Assembly (NCBI RefSeq): GCF_034190915.1
Contig: NW_026947484.1
Coordinates: 137,490,982 to 137,554,981, forward strand
DNA from: Cavia porcellus
Lineage: Eukaryota; Chordata; Mammalia; Rodentia; Caviidae
Direction of reading: 5' to 3'
DNA length: 64,000 nucleotides
Part shown: in pieces, positions 23,999 to 35,539 of the stretch
Layout of the letters: each line of letters opens with the position of its first letter
Position numbering within the stretch: the first letter of the stretch is position 1
Position numbers and translations under genes: made by a program
The notes under the pieces: model-generated
What the model was told of the DNA's origin: nothing
Databases searched by the model: none
Seen by the model: the letters and a program-made list of their open reading frames with translations, nothing else

Positions 23999-25051
23999 TT
24001 AATTATTTGCTTTGCTTAGTGGTTTTTTCCTTTGTGTATCTAAACTGTCTTTCAATATTTTTTGCAGGGTTGGTTTGGTGTTCATGAAGTTCTTCAGCTG
24101 TTCTTTGTCATGGAAGTATCGTATTTCACCATCTATTTTAAATGATAGTTTTGCAGGATATATCAGTCTAGGTTGGAAATCATTTTGCTTTAGGATCTGG
24201 AATACTTCACTCCATGCTCTTCTTGACTTTATTGTTTGTGATGAGAAGTCTGCTGTGATTCTGATAGGTTTTCCTTTATAAGTGATCTGTCTTTTCTCTC
24301 TGACAGCTTTTAATAATCTATTCTTGTGTTGGATTTCTGGGATGGTGATTATTATATGTCTGGGTGTAGTTTTATTTTGGTTATGACTATTTGGAGTTCT
24401 ATATGCTTCACTGATCCTGATGTCAGTTTCTGATCTCATGCTTGGGAAGTTTTCAGCTATTGCTTCTCTAAATATCCTCTTGATATCCTTTATGTTGTCT
24501 CCTTCTTTTTCATTAATCCCTATCATTCTTATGTTATTCTTCTTTGCATCATCTTGCAGTTGTTGAATTGTTGTTTCCTGATTCCTTGTTATTTTTAAGA
24601 GATCTTTCCTTTCCTGTTCACTTGCTGCAATCCTGTCTTCAAGGTCTGAAATTCTATCTTCACTTTCATTAAGGCGGTTTTTACAACTTTCAGTGGAGTT
24701 TTTTATTTCCTGTATATCTCTGTGCATCTGCATTATGTATTCTGTTTGTTTCTTATATTGCTCGTCTAGGGATTCTATCTTTTTGTTTAATTCCTCCAAT
24801 TTTTTATCTGTGTTTTCTTTAGATATATTTAGAATCTCTTTCATTTCTTTTATCATTTCTTCTTTTATCTGGGAAATTATTTCGAGTTTGAATTTCTTTA
24901 AAGCTTCCTGGAGTTGCTTGTCAACTTCAGTAGCTATTGTGTCTAATATATGAGGAGGATGGGATATATTTTCTTCTAAATACACTTCTCCTAGGGTTTC
25001 CTGAGATGGGCTGGAGGTTTGAGGTTGTAATTTGGTCTTTCGTTTTGTCAT
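23999..25051 (-). CDS. L1 ORF1p, RNA-binding chaperone
   Basis: A 350-residue open frame of normal ORF1p length. Residues 1-45 are a low-complexity, charged N-terminus. Residues ~45-160 form a coiled coil rich in E/K/L heptads, which drives trimerisation. Residues ~170-265 are the RRM ([13 protein letters not shown] near the start; [15 protein letters not shown] at 231-245). Residues ~266-340 are the C-terminal domain ([34 protein letters not shown]). The start chosen is the first in-frame ATG after the 5' UTR and opens M-T-K-R-K-T-K, a typical basic L1 ORF1 start. The last ~12 residues ([11 protein letters not shown]) are basic. It is the only uninterrupted full-length protein frame in the window. 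Confidence 0.95.
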   Translation of the reverse strand: MTKRKTKLQPQTSSPSQETLGEVYLEENISHPPHILDTIATEVDKQLQEALKKFKLEIISQIKEEMIKEMKEILNISKENTDKKLEELNKKIESLDEQYKKQTEYIMQMHRDIQEIKNSTESCKNRLNESEDRISDLEDRIAASEQERKDLLKITRNQETTIQQLQDDAKKNNIRMIGINEKEGDNIKDIKRIFREAIAENFPSMRSETDIRISEAYRTPNSHNQNKTTPRHIIITIPEIQHKNRLLKAVREKRQITYKGKPIRITADFSSQTIKSRRAWSEVFQILKQNDFQPRLIYPAKLSFKIDGEIRYFHDKEQLKNFMNTKPTLQKILKDSLDTQRKKPLSKANN

Positions 25052-25826
25052 TTTCCTATATTTCTGTGTTTCAAGTGTTATTTGAAAGCCTCCTCAGGAT
25101 CTGTTGAAAATCCCCTTCTATGTTTGCAGCTACTGAGACTCTGGCACCACTCTACCCCAGGCCATTGGGCCTGCAGAACCAATGGCCCTTCTCTGCTTGT
25201 TCAGAACTCCGCGGTTCCAGACAAGCTGGGCCTCAGGGACACTGTGCGCCCACCTGCCCCTTGGTAGATCCACAGCTCTTGGATCGCAGCCCGGTTAGGG
25301 TACTCACCACAGACTGCAGTGCCTCAGGAGCCTGTGATCCCTCCCTGCTTGCAGAGATATCCACAAACCTCCAGACAAAGGAAGGGCCTCCTGCGGGCAC
25401 TCCAGATCTACCCCGCTCCTCCTCTGCACGCAGATGGCTATGCGTGGCTGGGCTCAGGCCGAGGTGCCTCAGGAACCCGGGACCCCTCCTCCTCCAGACA
25501 AAGGAAGGGGCCTCTGCAGGCGGCTCCGGATCCGCGCAGCTCCTCCTCCGCACACCGATGGCCAGGTGCGGCTGGGCACAGGCCAAGGTTCCTCAGGAAC
25601 CCGGGACCCCTCCTCCTCCAGACAAAGGAAGGGGCCTCTGCAGGCGGCTCGGATCCGCGCAGCTCCTCCTCCGCACACCGACGGCCAGGCGCGGCTGGGT
25701 ACGGGCCGAGGTGCCCCAGGAACCCGGGACCCCTCCTCCTCCAGACAAAGGAAGGGGCCTCTGCAGGCGGCTCCGGATCCGCGCAGCTCCTCCTCCGCAC
25801 ACCGACGGCCAGGCGCGGCTGGGTAC
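25052..25826 (-). promoter_or_regulatory. L1 5' UTR / internal promoter
   Basis: The 775 bp upstream of ORF1 hold a ~270-bp non-repeated part next to ORF1 and a CpG-rich tandem array (25320-25826). In monomer-type rodent L1s such arrays carry Pol II promoter activity, and CpG methylation silences them. That role is inferred here from position and composition. Confidence 0.75.
25320..25826 (-). repeat. CpG-rich ~124-bp 5' UTR monomers
   Basis: The anchor gacaaaggaag recurs at 25374, 25497, 25621 and 25744 (spacings 123, 124, 123). Three units are nearly identical: 25467-25590, 25591-25713, and 25714-25826, which is cut short at the element's 5' end. The innermost unit (about 25320-25466) is more diverged and carries a ~22-bp extra segment. 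The units differ from one another by only a few bases. Confidence 0.93.
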
Positions 25827-25842
25827 CCACAAATGTCTTCTT
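25827..25842 (+). repeat. Target-site duplication of full-length L1, right
   Basis: Exact copy of 19041-19056. Confidence 0.97.
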
Positions 25843-26082
25843 AAAATCCTGAACACTAACTTTACTCCACCTGTAAACCTCCTAGATAATTACTTTCCCC
25901 GTGTGATTCTTGTTTACCTATTATTATTTCTCCTACTTTCCTAGTACTGATTTACATGCCTCTTTCACCCAATGTTCTATCTCTTCCTTTCCCTTACCTT
26001 CTTCTACAGCACAGGATAATTACTAACACAATATACTATAGGCTGGAAAGAGTATTGGTAAAGGGTTAAACTATAAATGCAA

Positions 26083-26175
26083 AGGCTTTTTTTTGGGGGG
26101 GGGGACTGGGGATTGAACTCATGACCTCATGCATGACAGGTAAGCATTTGTGCCCCTGAGCTAAATCCCAGTGCA
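26083..26175 (-). mobile_element. tRNA-derived SINE, antisense
   Basis: The plus strand reads a T/G run, then ggggattgaactcatgacct and ctgagctaaatcccagtgc, the reverse complement of a tRNA-like SINE body. The direct orientation would have the 'ataagtgcctg' middle seen in the copies at 27.0 and 50.6 kb. Confidence 0.8.
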
Positions 26176-27003
26176 TAAACACAAAGTTTAACACACCTAA
26201 GTGAAGTATGATTGTACCTACTGATACTGTTATAACTAGAAATAATTCAGTCCTCACAACAGCGAAAGGGTCCAAACTATTTAAATTAAGTAGCTGAAGG
26301 GGTGAACATTATCTCTGGACAAATAAGACCGTTAATGTTATCACTGGAAGACAGACTCTAACTAAAAAGATCTTCATATCAACTACAATCTCTTCTCACT
26401 CTCCTTGACTTCAGTCCCCAGCATCTAAAAACAAAACAAAATGAAACAAAACAAAACAACCACAATGAAACACAAATAAAAGCAAACCAAAAGAACAAAT
26501 AAGCAAAGTGTGGGGTAAACAAAGCAACGAAAGACCCCCAAAGTCTCCCAAGCTTTCCCACCTCTCCCAGTGTCAGGGATAAATCAGCATCTTCTAGTAA
26601 TAACTCTCAATGTTAATGGCCTCAATTTCCTTATTACAAGATCCAGATTGGGATGCTGCATGAAAAAAAATCTGTCAATCTGTTGGATTCAAGAGACTCC
26701 TCTAATCCGAAAAAGATATTTATAGACTAAAAGTCAAAAAATGGAAAACAACTTTCCATGTAACAGAACCACAAAAACAAACAGAGTAGCAATTTTACTC
26801 TCAAAGTATACTCCAAGCTAAAATTGAACAGAAGAGGCAAAGAAAATCACAATAAACTAGCAATTAGAACAATCCAATAAGACAAGTTAACATTTATGTT
26901 TACATTGGTCATTGTTAAATATTAAGTCTTCTGGACAATAAAGTTTTGAGGTTTTTTTTTATTTTAAGGAGAATAAATCAAGATATAACAAGTCAGAATA
27001 AAG

Positions 27004-27090
27004 CAGATCAGCCCGGGGATTTAGTTCGTGGCATAAGTGCCTGACTTGCAAGTCGTGAGTTCCATCCCAGGTACCAAAAACACAAAACAT
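27004..27090 (+). mobile_element. tRNA-derived SINE in old L1
   Basis: ggggatttagttcgtggcat, aagtgcctgacttgcaagtc and gtgagttccatcccaggtac give the A box, spacer and B box. A short A-rich tail follows. It splits the endonuclease region of the old L1. Confidence 0.85.
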
Positions 27091-28041
27091 ATAAATTAAC
27101 ACACTGCAGCCACTGGAGCTCTCCTCCTCCTCCCTCCTTTTCTCTCCTCTTCTACTCATCCTGCTCCCTTATTTCTTCTCTCACGTGGAGACTAAAAGGA
27201 CAGTACAAAGAATCAATCAATCAAAGAGCTATTTCTTTAAAAGAATAAATAAAACAGGCAAATCATTAACCAAACTTACTAAACAGAGATTGATGCAATT
27301 AGAAATTGAAAAGATGAAATTAAAATGGATACTGTTGAAGTTCTGAAGATAGTAATTACTATGAAAATTTATATTCTGACAAATTGGAAAATCTTGAAGA
27401 AATAGATTAATGGACTCACATGAATTATCAAAACCAAACCATGAAGACATAAAACTTCTGAACAACCTGAAAACAAATAATGAAATTAAGGTAGTAATAA
27501 AAAACCTACCAACTAAGAAAACCCCAGGACCTGAAAGATTGATGAATTCTATGAGAACTTTAAGGATGTTATACCACCAATACTCAAATTCTTCAATGAA
27601 ATTGAAAAGAAAGAAGTGCTTCCAAATTCATTTCTGGAAGTCAGCTTTACTGTGCTGTCAAAACCAGACATAAATCTAACTAAAATAAAAAACTACAGGT
27701 TAATCTTGTTAATAAACATAGAAGCAAAAATTCTCAATAAGATAACTATCAAATAGAATACAACAATTCATCAAAGGGACTTTACATCATGGCCAAGTAG
27801 GTTTTATCCTAGGTTGCAAGGATAGTTCAATACACACAAATCAATAAACGTAATACACTCCATATAGAAGTAAGGACAAAAACCACATGATCATGTCAGA
27901 AGATGTAAAGTTTTGACAAAATCCAATACCCATTCATGATAAAAGCCCTGAAGAATATAGGTATAGAAGGACCTTACCTGAGTCTGATAAAGGCCATTTA
28001 TGACAAACCAATGGCCAACCTCATATGAAATGATGCTTCCT

Positions 28042-28196
28042 AGTTGGGCATGATGACACACTCCTATAATCCCAGTACTCGGGAGGCTGAGGCAGGAGGA
28101 TTGTTGCAAGTTCAAGACCAGCCTGGGTTGTAAAGTGAGCCCAATACCTGCCTGAACTGCATGGTGAGACCCTCCTCAAAAAGACAAAAGAAAAAT
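28042..28196 (+). mobile_element. B1-like 7SL SINE in old L1
   Basis: cctataatcccagtactcgg, gaggctgaggcaggaggatt and ggtgagaccctcctcaaaaa define the element. It is flanked by atgcttcct (28033-28041) and atgtttcct (28197-28205), an 8/9 TSD. At ~155 bp it is longer than a standard B1 monomer, with an extra cctgcctgaactgcatgg segment after the usual body. Confidence 0.88.
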
Positions 28197-30369
28197 ATGT
28201 TTCCTTTTAAAATCAGGATCCAGACAAAGATGTCCTCTATCATCACTCCTGTTCTTCATAATACTCAAAACATTAGCAATCAGGCATGAAAAAAGAAATA
28301 AAAGAGATACACATAGGACAGGGAGAAGTCAAATTATCATTATTTACAGATAACATGATCTTCTACATAGAAGACCCAGAAATTTTCACCCCAAATCTCC
28401 TAGAATTAATAACAAAATTCAGCAATGTACCGGGATACAAAACACACAAAAATCAGTAGTGTTCCTGTCTACCAATAATGAACTCACTGAGCAAGAAGTT
28501 ATGAAAACAATTCTACTTATAGCAGCATCAAAAAAATTAAATACCTAGGAATTAGCCTAACCAAGGAAGTGAAAGGCTTCTACAATAACAGCTACAATAA
28601 TCTATAAAAAAAGATTGAAGAGAACATCAGAAAATGAAAAGATGTCCCTGTTCCTGCATATGCAAAATCAGTCTTGTCAAAATGGCTACACTTCCAAAAC
28701 TGGCATACAGATTTAAAACAGTCCCAATCAAAATATGTACAGCATTCCTCACAGAGCAAGCAAAGAATACTAAAATTAATATGGAACCAGAAGGGACCCT
28801 GAATAGTGAAAGCTGTTCTAGGCAAAATGTCAAGGTGTGCTCATCATAATCTCAGATTTCAAATTATACTACAAAGCTAAAGTGATCATAACAGCATAGT
28901 ACTGACACAGAAATAGACATGCAAATCAGTGGGACAGCCTACAGGATGTAGAAACAACTCCAAACACATTTTGCTATTTGATCTTTGACAAAGGAGCCAA
29001 AACCTAGGTTAGATTAAAGACAACCCCTTTAGCAAGTGGCAGTGGGAAAATTGGGTATACATATGCAGAAGATGGAAGCTGAATCCATATCTCCTATCTT
29101 GTACTAAACTAAAATAAAAATGGATCAAAGATCCAATAGTAAAGTAGTTTAATCTGATGAAAGATAAAATAGATAAAACCCTTAAAGTTATAGGTATAGG
29201 CAAATACTTCCTGCACAGATTTCCCACTGCATAAGGAATATCAACAAGAATCAACCAATGGGATTATAACATATTAAAATTTTCTTCATAGAAAAGGAAA
29301 CAATAGAGTGAGGAAACAACTTACAGAATGAGAATACATGTTTGCCATTATTCCTCAAAGGACTAATATCTAGAATATATAAAGAACTTGAAAAAATTAG
29401 ACCGCACAAATAATAGACCAACTTAAAAAATGTGAAAGTGAAGTGAAGAGGCATATCACAGAAGAAGAACAAACAGCAAATAAATAAATGAAAAGATGTT
29501 CAATATCTGGCTACTGGAGAAAAGCAAGTAGGAAAAGCACTAAGATTTCATCTTGTACTAGAAAGAATGACAACCATCAAGAAATCAGTAACAAATTGTG
29601 GCCTGGGTGTGATGAACATGGAACCCTTCTACATTGAAGGTGGGAATATGAACTATTACAATCACTGTGGAAATCAGTATGGAGACTCTCAAAGAAGTAA
29701 AAACAGACATTACAGTTAACCCAGCTGTTCCCCTCTAGGCATCTTCCCCAAATAGCTGAAGACATCATATTACAGTGACATATGCATACCTATATTTACA
29801 ACAATACAATTCATAATAGTTAAATCTTAGAAGCAACCTATGAGTCTACCAATAGATAAATGAAGAAAATGTCGTATCTATATTTAATGAAATACTACTT
29901 AACTGTAAACAAAGATATATTTGAGACATTGGTAGGAAAATAGATACATATATACACACATAATGGCAAGAGAAACAAATCAGGTACACAAGCTTAAATG
30001 CTGTGGGGTTTCTTTCATTTGAGTAACCTAAAGTACAAATAAAAAGCAAATGTCTGATAAATGAAAACAAATAGAAAGCAGACAAAGACACAGAGAGAAT
30101 GTGAGGGATGTAAAAAGATTTAAGACATGTCTTGTATATATGTCAATTAACCACAATAAATGTATTCACATGTCACAAATGTAAACTTAAAAATATCAGT
30201 AATAATGGAAATGGGAAAAAAGGAATCTAGAGATGGAGGGAAGGAGATGAGTAGGGAGGGGAAGAGGAATCAAGCTATGTTCCCTACATGTACCTACTCC
30301 CTAAGATGAATGTAAACACCTTGTACTGCAAACGTGTACTAATAAAATAAAAATAGTAAAGTTTTAGTG

Positions 30370-32340
30370 GGAAAGCAGAATATAAAAGGCATTAATAATT
30401 ATGAAAAAATCCTTTTAGTTTGTCTTAAAAAGAGAAAAAAAATTAGTGTTAAAACTGTGATTGACTTTGGATTTTTTTCAGAATTTGTTTAAATGTTATA
30501 CTGTGTCACAATAAAACAACAACAGCAACTAGACAGCAGTTACTCTTGAGAAAATCCCAACATATCTGCACCCTATTCCTTCTAGATTCAAGAACTGTGT
30601 CAAGGGAAGCAAAACTTCCTGCCAAGACTTTGATAAGTTATGTCCCTCTGGCCTCTTTATTGAGCTGACTAGAGTCAAAGACCTAAGAGTAAAATAGCCC
30701 CTGGATCCCCTCTTTCTCCTCACCTGAGAGTCCATCTACGTAGATTTCAAAACCTACAGGTACTCCCAAAACCCAGTGTCTTTCTCAAGTTTGTATTTAA
30801 GTTTGTTACATGCACTTTGGAAGAGGATCCTATAACCACCCTATTTATAAAATATTTCTTGATAAAAACCTCAAAATGTATTCCCCATTATTTCAGAAAT
30901 ACTGGTTATTAGGGAGAACACTACTAGCACAAATGAACTATTATAGCTACTGTACAGAGTACACAGACTTTTGTGCTGTTTGGGGATATAACTTCTATTT
31001 TTATAGCTGAGTCCATGGAAAAATGTTTTCTTAGTCTTGCTTAAGATACCACCCCAACAGACCCTCAGGAAACTGTTGAGGGGGGGTGTCATTATCCAAG
31101 ATTTCTCTGTGTAAGACTTCAGACAGAGCCTGGCCTGCAGGAGACACTGGTGCAGCAGTATCACAGTTACTGCTCAGAAAGACACAGTAACAGAGGAGCA
31201 CCCGTTTCTCTGTAGGGCTCAGTGGAGAATCCCTGTGTAAGAGATGTTCTGGAGCCCTGATGTCCTCCCTCTCACAGCCCTGTCTTGTTCCCAAAACAGC
31301 CTGTTCTTATGCTAAGGGCCAACAGCAAACTGTAAATCCAACCTAACCTTCCTTGTACGCTGTCAGGAGTAAGGACCCAAGAGGCGAGCTCCTGGACAGG
31401 GAAGCACTCTCAGAGCCGGTCCCAAGAGAAGACTGCGAGACTGGAAAATGAACCAGCTTGTGCTAAATTTCCTTGTGTTTATATTAAGGTTATTAGATGA
31501 AGATCCCCTCATCTAAGTCCCCTAGAATGACACCATGACTTTCTCATCAACCTGGCTTCTTTTTCCTTAACTGCAAGGAGAATCACCAAGACTTAGCCTC
31601 TCATGGAAGAAGGAAGAGGAGGATAAGAAACAGATTCGCTAGACAGATAGAAGCTAAAGTCAAGGAGCAGCTTCTTGGCTGGAGTAATTTCATGTTTAAT
31701 TTTACTCTGCTAAAGAGCTTTTCTTGAGGGCATTTCAAGCTTTAAGAACTTATGTCTGGGGACTCCTCTGGAGTCTAGAAGTATCTCCATGCTATACCAT
31801 GCTTGCTATTTACATAACTCAATCATACTTGGCAGGACTTTATGAAGTGCGTATCTGCCAATTGACAATTGACAGTCAGCCAGTGACAATTGTCCCTATT
31901 CTGTTGCATTCTGTTCCTGCACTCTGAAGCCTTTTGGCAAAGGAAAGTGTCCATTGTTCTATTCTGGAAAAGAACAAAAGGCTGTGTCCTTGTACCAGCG
32001 GCCCGCTCCCGGCTGCAGAACATGGTGACTTGGAGTTGTAAGGTGCCCAGGAGGAAAGCTGCTATCACCAGGCCAAGTGTAGCAACGCAAAGGCCAACTC
32101 CAAAAGCTGGCACAGGTGTCACAAGGTAAAGGGGTAGGACAGTGCCGTGGAAGCCAAGAGAAGAAAAAGTGTTGAGAAAGAGGGAGTAGAAACATCTGTG
32201 TTGAATGTTGTAAAGTCAAGTAAGCTAAGAATAGAGAAGTAAATACTGGATTTGGCAGTGAAAGTGATTAGGGACATGGATAGGTGAATATCTTACTTTA
32301 ACAGAGATAAAGTCCAAAATGCAAGGAGTAAACAGGTGAT
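30370..32340. other. L1-free DNA, no gene assigned
   Basis: Unique-looking sequence. A 99-codon minus-strand frame at 31823-32122 starts with a ~25-residue hydrophobic stretch (VGLCVATLGLVIAAFLLG), which could be a membrane segment. No convincing splice sites or family match accompany it, so no gene is called. Confidence 0.35.
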
Positions 32341-32344
32341 AATA

Positions 32345-32545
32345 AGAGAATAAGTAGCTTACCGTAGGTGTCTGTTAAATGCTTTTTATACCGTAATTTA
32401 CGTAATTATCGCAACAATATTATAGATAGATTCTAATGTTGCCTCGATTTTAGGGATGAAGAACCCAGACACCGAAAGGATAGATAGCTTGCTCAAGGTC
32501 ACACGGCTAGAAAGTAGCAGAACTTGCATCAGACAGACTCAAGAA
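32345..32545 (-). mobile_element. MIR SINE, antisense
   Basis: Plus-strand text runs through attatcgcaacaatattata, gatgaagaacccagacaccg and cttgctcaaggtcacacggc, the reversed MIR core and tail. Confidence 0.8.
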
Positions 32546-32549
32546 GTAG

Positions 32550-33650
32550 CTTTGTGCTTGAAATTACCAGATTGTCATCCCTACAAAACTGAGAAACCAG
32601 TAAGATCAGTCACTGCAAGCAACTCTTGGAAGAAGTTTGCTGAGAAGGGGCAAAGGGAGATAGGGTGGGGTGATCACGAAACTGAGAGACAGGTTTTTTC
32701 TTTTAATGCAGAAAATACTGATACATGGATTGCATGCTGCCTGGGATAGTAGAGGTGGAGAAGGGACACTGATGATGCCAGGAGGAGGCTTTTTGAGCTA
32801 AGAGTTGATTGATTTCATTCCAGGGCACAGAGGGGTTGACCTTTGATAGGAATTGGGCAAATCCTCCAGACTCACAAGAGAGGCAGAGCAAAAGATCACC
32901 AAGGAGCCCCTGGGCAGGCGAGAAAGGAAAGGATGAAGGAGCACCTGGAAACTGGGTTTTATTTTTTCTGTGAAGGATGGAGCAAGGTAATTAAGATGGA
33001 AATGGGAGAAGGGGTGGGTGTTTATAAGATTGAAGGGAGAAGACAGTGTGAAATGGCCATTCTGGGAGTGGACAGTGAAAGAAAACCCAATAAGGAGAAA
33101 AGCAGATAGGCAACAGGCAATTCAATGCACCTAAATATTGTGAATGCTCTCTGTTTCTCAAATCTTTCATGGTTTTCATTCTGTGAAATTTTTCATTCTA
33201 AATCTTCAGAAAAAGAAAGTGGGTGAATTATCTGCCGTTTCCTCCATTATTGCTTTGCTGGTAATAGTATGAATGCATTTGGAAGTGATGAAATAGTAAA
33301 TCTGAAGTATTCCAGGCAGATGGGTTGGGATTATAGAAAGAGAATATAATAATATAATATAAAGAGAAATACAACTTGGGTTTGTCGTCTGTAGAAATGT
33401 CATGTTTTTTTCTCTGTTTGGGCAGGTGGGGTCCTTTAAGTTCACCTACTTCACCACCTCAGGGGCAGAGGATTCCTCTCATATCTCACAGAACAGAGAC
33501 TAGAAAGAAGCATCTTAGATCTGCAGAATCTTGAAACATCATAAGGTCATCGAGGTTTTTCTTTACCTTATTATTCTCCTGCCTCACTCCAAGTCACTTT
33601 GTTGTTCTCTAAAAATATCGGGAGGGAATAATTCAGTAAGAGTAACTAAC
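32550..33650. other. Anonymous DNA, no gene seen
   Basis: Purine-rich in places (32740-33110), with an AT-rich aatataata run at 33340-33362. I recognise no gene or repeat. Confidence 0.4.
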
Positions 33651-33654
33651 CCAA

Positions 33655-33850
33655 AGTGCTAAACACGTGCACAGTGCTGCACTGAGGTTTTCACATACAT
33701 GAATTCAGTGAGTCTTCACGATGACTCCAGGGGCTAGGTACTATTATTGATGCCCAGTTTACTGAGGGAGAAACAGGCAGAGTTGTTAAGTGACTTACTC
33801 AGGTCACAAAGCCAGAAAGTGGAAAGATGAACTATGTACATGGATAAGCC
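33655..33850 (-). mobile_element. MIR SINE, antisense
   Basis: gaattcagtgagtcttcacg, ggtactattattgatgccca and cttactcaggtcacaaagcc are well-preserved reversed MIR blocks. Confidence 0.85.
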
Positions 33851-33859
33851 TAGTTCTAA

Positions 33860-34640
33860 TATTCACATTATTTTTATTTCTTCATATGGCCAGTGATAGA
33901 ATTTTCAGTGTGACTAAAAAGATTAGAAATATAAAATAAAATTGGCCTTTATTTTAAGAATGTGGAGAGAGACTCCATGACCTCTGGGGTCTGGCATTCT
34001 CTCTGCCCGACACGTGGTGTGGGGGCATACATGTAGCTTAGATTTGGGGTGGAGCCTAAGGGGCATTACTGATGCACAGGTAGCCCACTGGAATTCATTT
34101 TGCCCCACAGGTAGGGCTTAGGGGCAGGGAAGATAACCTCAAGGCAGAGCCCCTTGGTTCTGCCTCCCAGTCTCCCACCGCTGCAGCTTCCCATCCAAGG
34201 CACAAAATCCTTTCAGCCAGGTAAACAAGGATGAAGCTTTAGTCTCCCAGATTTGAGGATCCCTGATGTTTGGGTAACATATGTTCTGCTGGGATCCAAC
34301 ACAGCTTTTGGCTAAGGTCACTAGCAATGTATGATTATTTTAAAAGCCCTGTTGTACCATTCTTTATAATTGTATTGAGCAAGCTACATGTTTTATTTTG
34401 GTTATCTCATTGACAAAACTGAGGGGAAGTACTGTCTTTCTGACTAGTCTACCTCTGAAAGTATATAATTCTTACTGAGTTCAGTCATTCCTTTCTAATT
34501 CATTCACTGATATAGAGCAGCTCCCTGAAACAACACAGACCAGCAATCCACCGGCTCCAGCCTGTTCTGGGGATGGCTTCCTCATCAGCTAATTAAGAAT
34601 TCTTTGGCTATCACAGTTACTGGTCATTGAAGAAGAGATT
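33860..34640. other. Anonymous DNA, no gene seen
   Basis: No recognisable exon or named repeat. Confidence 0.4.
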
Positions 34641-34701
34641 TTTATTTTATTTATTTATTTTTTTTGAGGAAGAAGAAGAGGTTTTTTTTTTTTTTTTTGC
34701 C
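34641..34701. repeat. T-rich low-complexity tract
   Basis: ATTT repeats followed by an agaagaag stretch and a 17-base T run. It may be the remains of a SINE tail on the minus strand. Confidence 0.8.
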
Positions 34702-34789
34702 AGTGATGAGTTGTGTTCTATTTTAAATGGCAAAAGATGAAGCAAAAAAATATAATTATAGACAACCAGGTAGGAACTTCTTGTTTCCT

Positions 34790-34890
34790 GTCATTGACTG
34801 GTTGAGCGACACTAAGCAAATTATTTAGCCTCAATATTTGCACTTGTAAAATGGAGATAATTAGAAGTGTGAGGCAGGTTAGCTAAATAA
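34790..34890 (+). mobile_element. MIR SINE fragment
   Basis: taagcaaattatttagcctc and cacttgtaaaatggagataa match the MIR core in direct orientation. Confidence 0.7.
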
Positions 34891-34899
34891 CCACCACTG

Positions 34900-35380
34900 A
34901 GTATTTGGTCATAGTTACATAGCTCAACTGCACCCTGAAGGCTTTTGATTTTGCTGTCTGCATCAGAAGGCCTAGATACTCAGCTATGCACAAAAGGAAC
35001 TCCCAAGTTCACCTCACCGCTGTGATGCTCTTTAGCACAAGCCTTTATTTGTGCTGGCAGAGGGAGACATTTAAAGAAGAGTTTCAACCAGGCCATCGTC
35101 AGGCCTAGAGCATGATTAAGCCTCAGGTTCATAGGAAAAAAAGAGATGGACCTAATTTTTTTCAAAACGAGAGTTGGGAGAACTTTGTGAAAACTTTTCA
35201 GAGCTTAACTTGTTAGAGTTTAACATCTTTAAGAGACCCCAGTGGCAATTAATGTACTATATGCCTTCACTAGAAGATTAGGAATAGAAGAGCCAGAGGG
35301 ATCCTGGAACTGACCTTAAATTTTTGTAGCAGTCATCATAGGACGGCCTGCAAATAATGAGAGCAAGGGCTAACATTGGT
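34900..35380. other. Anonymous DNA, no gene seen
   Basis: No repeat or gene recognised. Confidence 0.4.
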
Positions 35381-35384
35381 AGAG

Positions 35385-35535
35385 CTTTTTAGGATTGGCA
35401 GGCTCATAATGATAAATCCTAGTGGTTAGGTACTATTACTATTAAGCCTCATTTTATAGATAAGGAAATTGAAGCTCATCAAGCATTCATGATGATGCAA
35501 GGATATGAACTGAGGCAGTCTAATCCCAGGGTCCA
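35385..35535 (-). mobile_element. MIR SINE, antisense
   Basis: ggtactattactattaagcc, cattttatagataaggaaat and aactgaggcagtctaatccc are reversed MIR blocks. Confidence 0.8.
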
Positions 35536-35539
35536 GTTG

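Larger units (their letters stand above)
19057..25826 (-). mobile_element. Full-length young LINE-1
   Basis: A 6.77-kb insertion on the minus strand with a perfect 16-bp TSD and an unbroken poly(A) tail (T run 19053-19082). It has tandem 5' UTR units, an open ORF1, an ORF2 with a single nonsense codon, and the 150-bp-unit 3' UTR. Exact TSDs, a pure tail and near-intact frames indicate a recent insertion. The element begins part-way through its outermost 5' unit, as seen for monomer-type rodent L1s. L1 copies itself by target-primed reverse transcription. This copy could still supply ORF1p, but not full ORF2p. Confidence 0.97.
26570..30360 (+). mobile_element. Old, decayed LINE-1 (ORF2 and 3' UTR)
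   Basis: Starts near the endonuclease N-terminus (ctctcaatgttaatggcctc) and runs through remnants of the RT fingers (27410-27670 translates with IKLLNNL, LPTKKTPGPE), the FADD region (ttatttacagataacatgat, now altered) and the C-terminal block, to a 3' UTR ending aataaaataaaaatag. It is broken by many stops and indels and by two SINEs. Its 3' UTR has no 150-bp units and reads aatgtgagggatgtaaaaag, so it is a different, older L1 lineage from the one at 19-26 kb. Confidence 0.88.

Noticed and set aside
20309..24953. Plus-strand open frames of 60-213 codons across the L1
   Set aside because: They lie antisense to ORF1 and ORF2, are hydrophobic because they read A-rich coding DNA backwards, and match no independent gene.
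25120..25944. Long proline/arginine/serine-rich open frames (up to 274 codons) on both strands
   Set aside because: They overlap the CpG-rich L1 5' UTR monomers, are open in several frames and both strands at once, and repeat every 123-124 bp. They are shadows of stop-poor G/C-rich DNA, not proteins.
31080..31300. Possible immunoglobulin/T-cell receptor V segment with a cacagt heptamer-like motif
   Set aside because: No conserved Cys/Trp framework residues in a usable frame, and no nonamer at 12- or 23-bp spacing.
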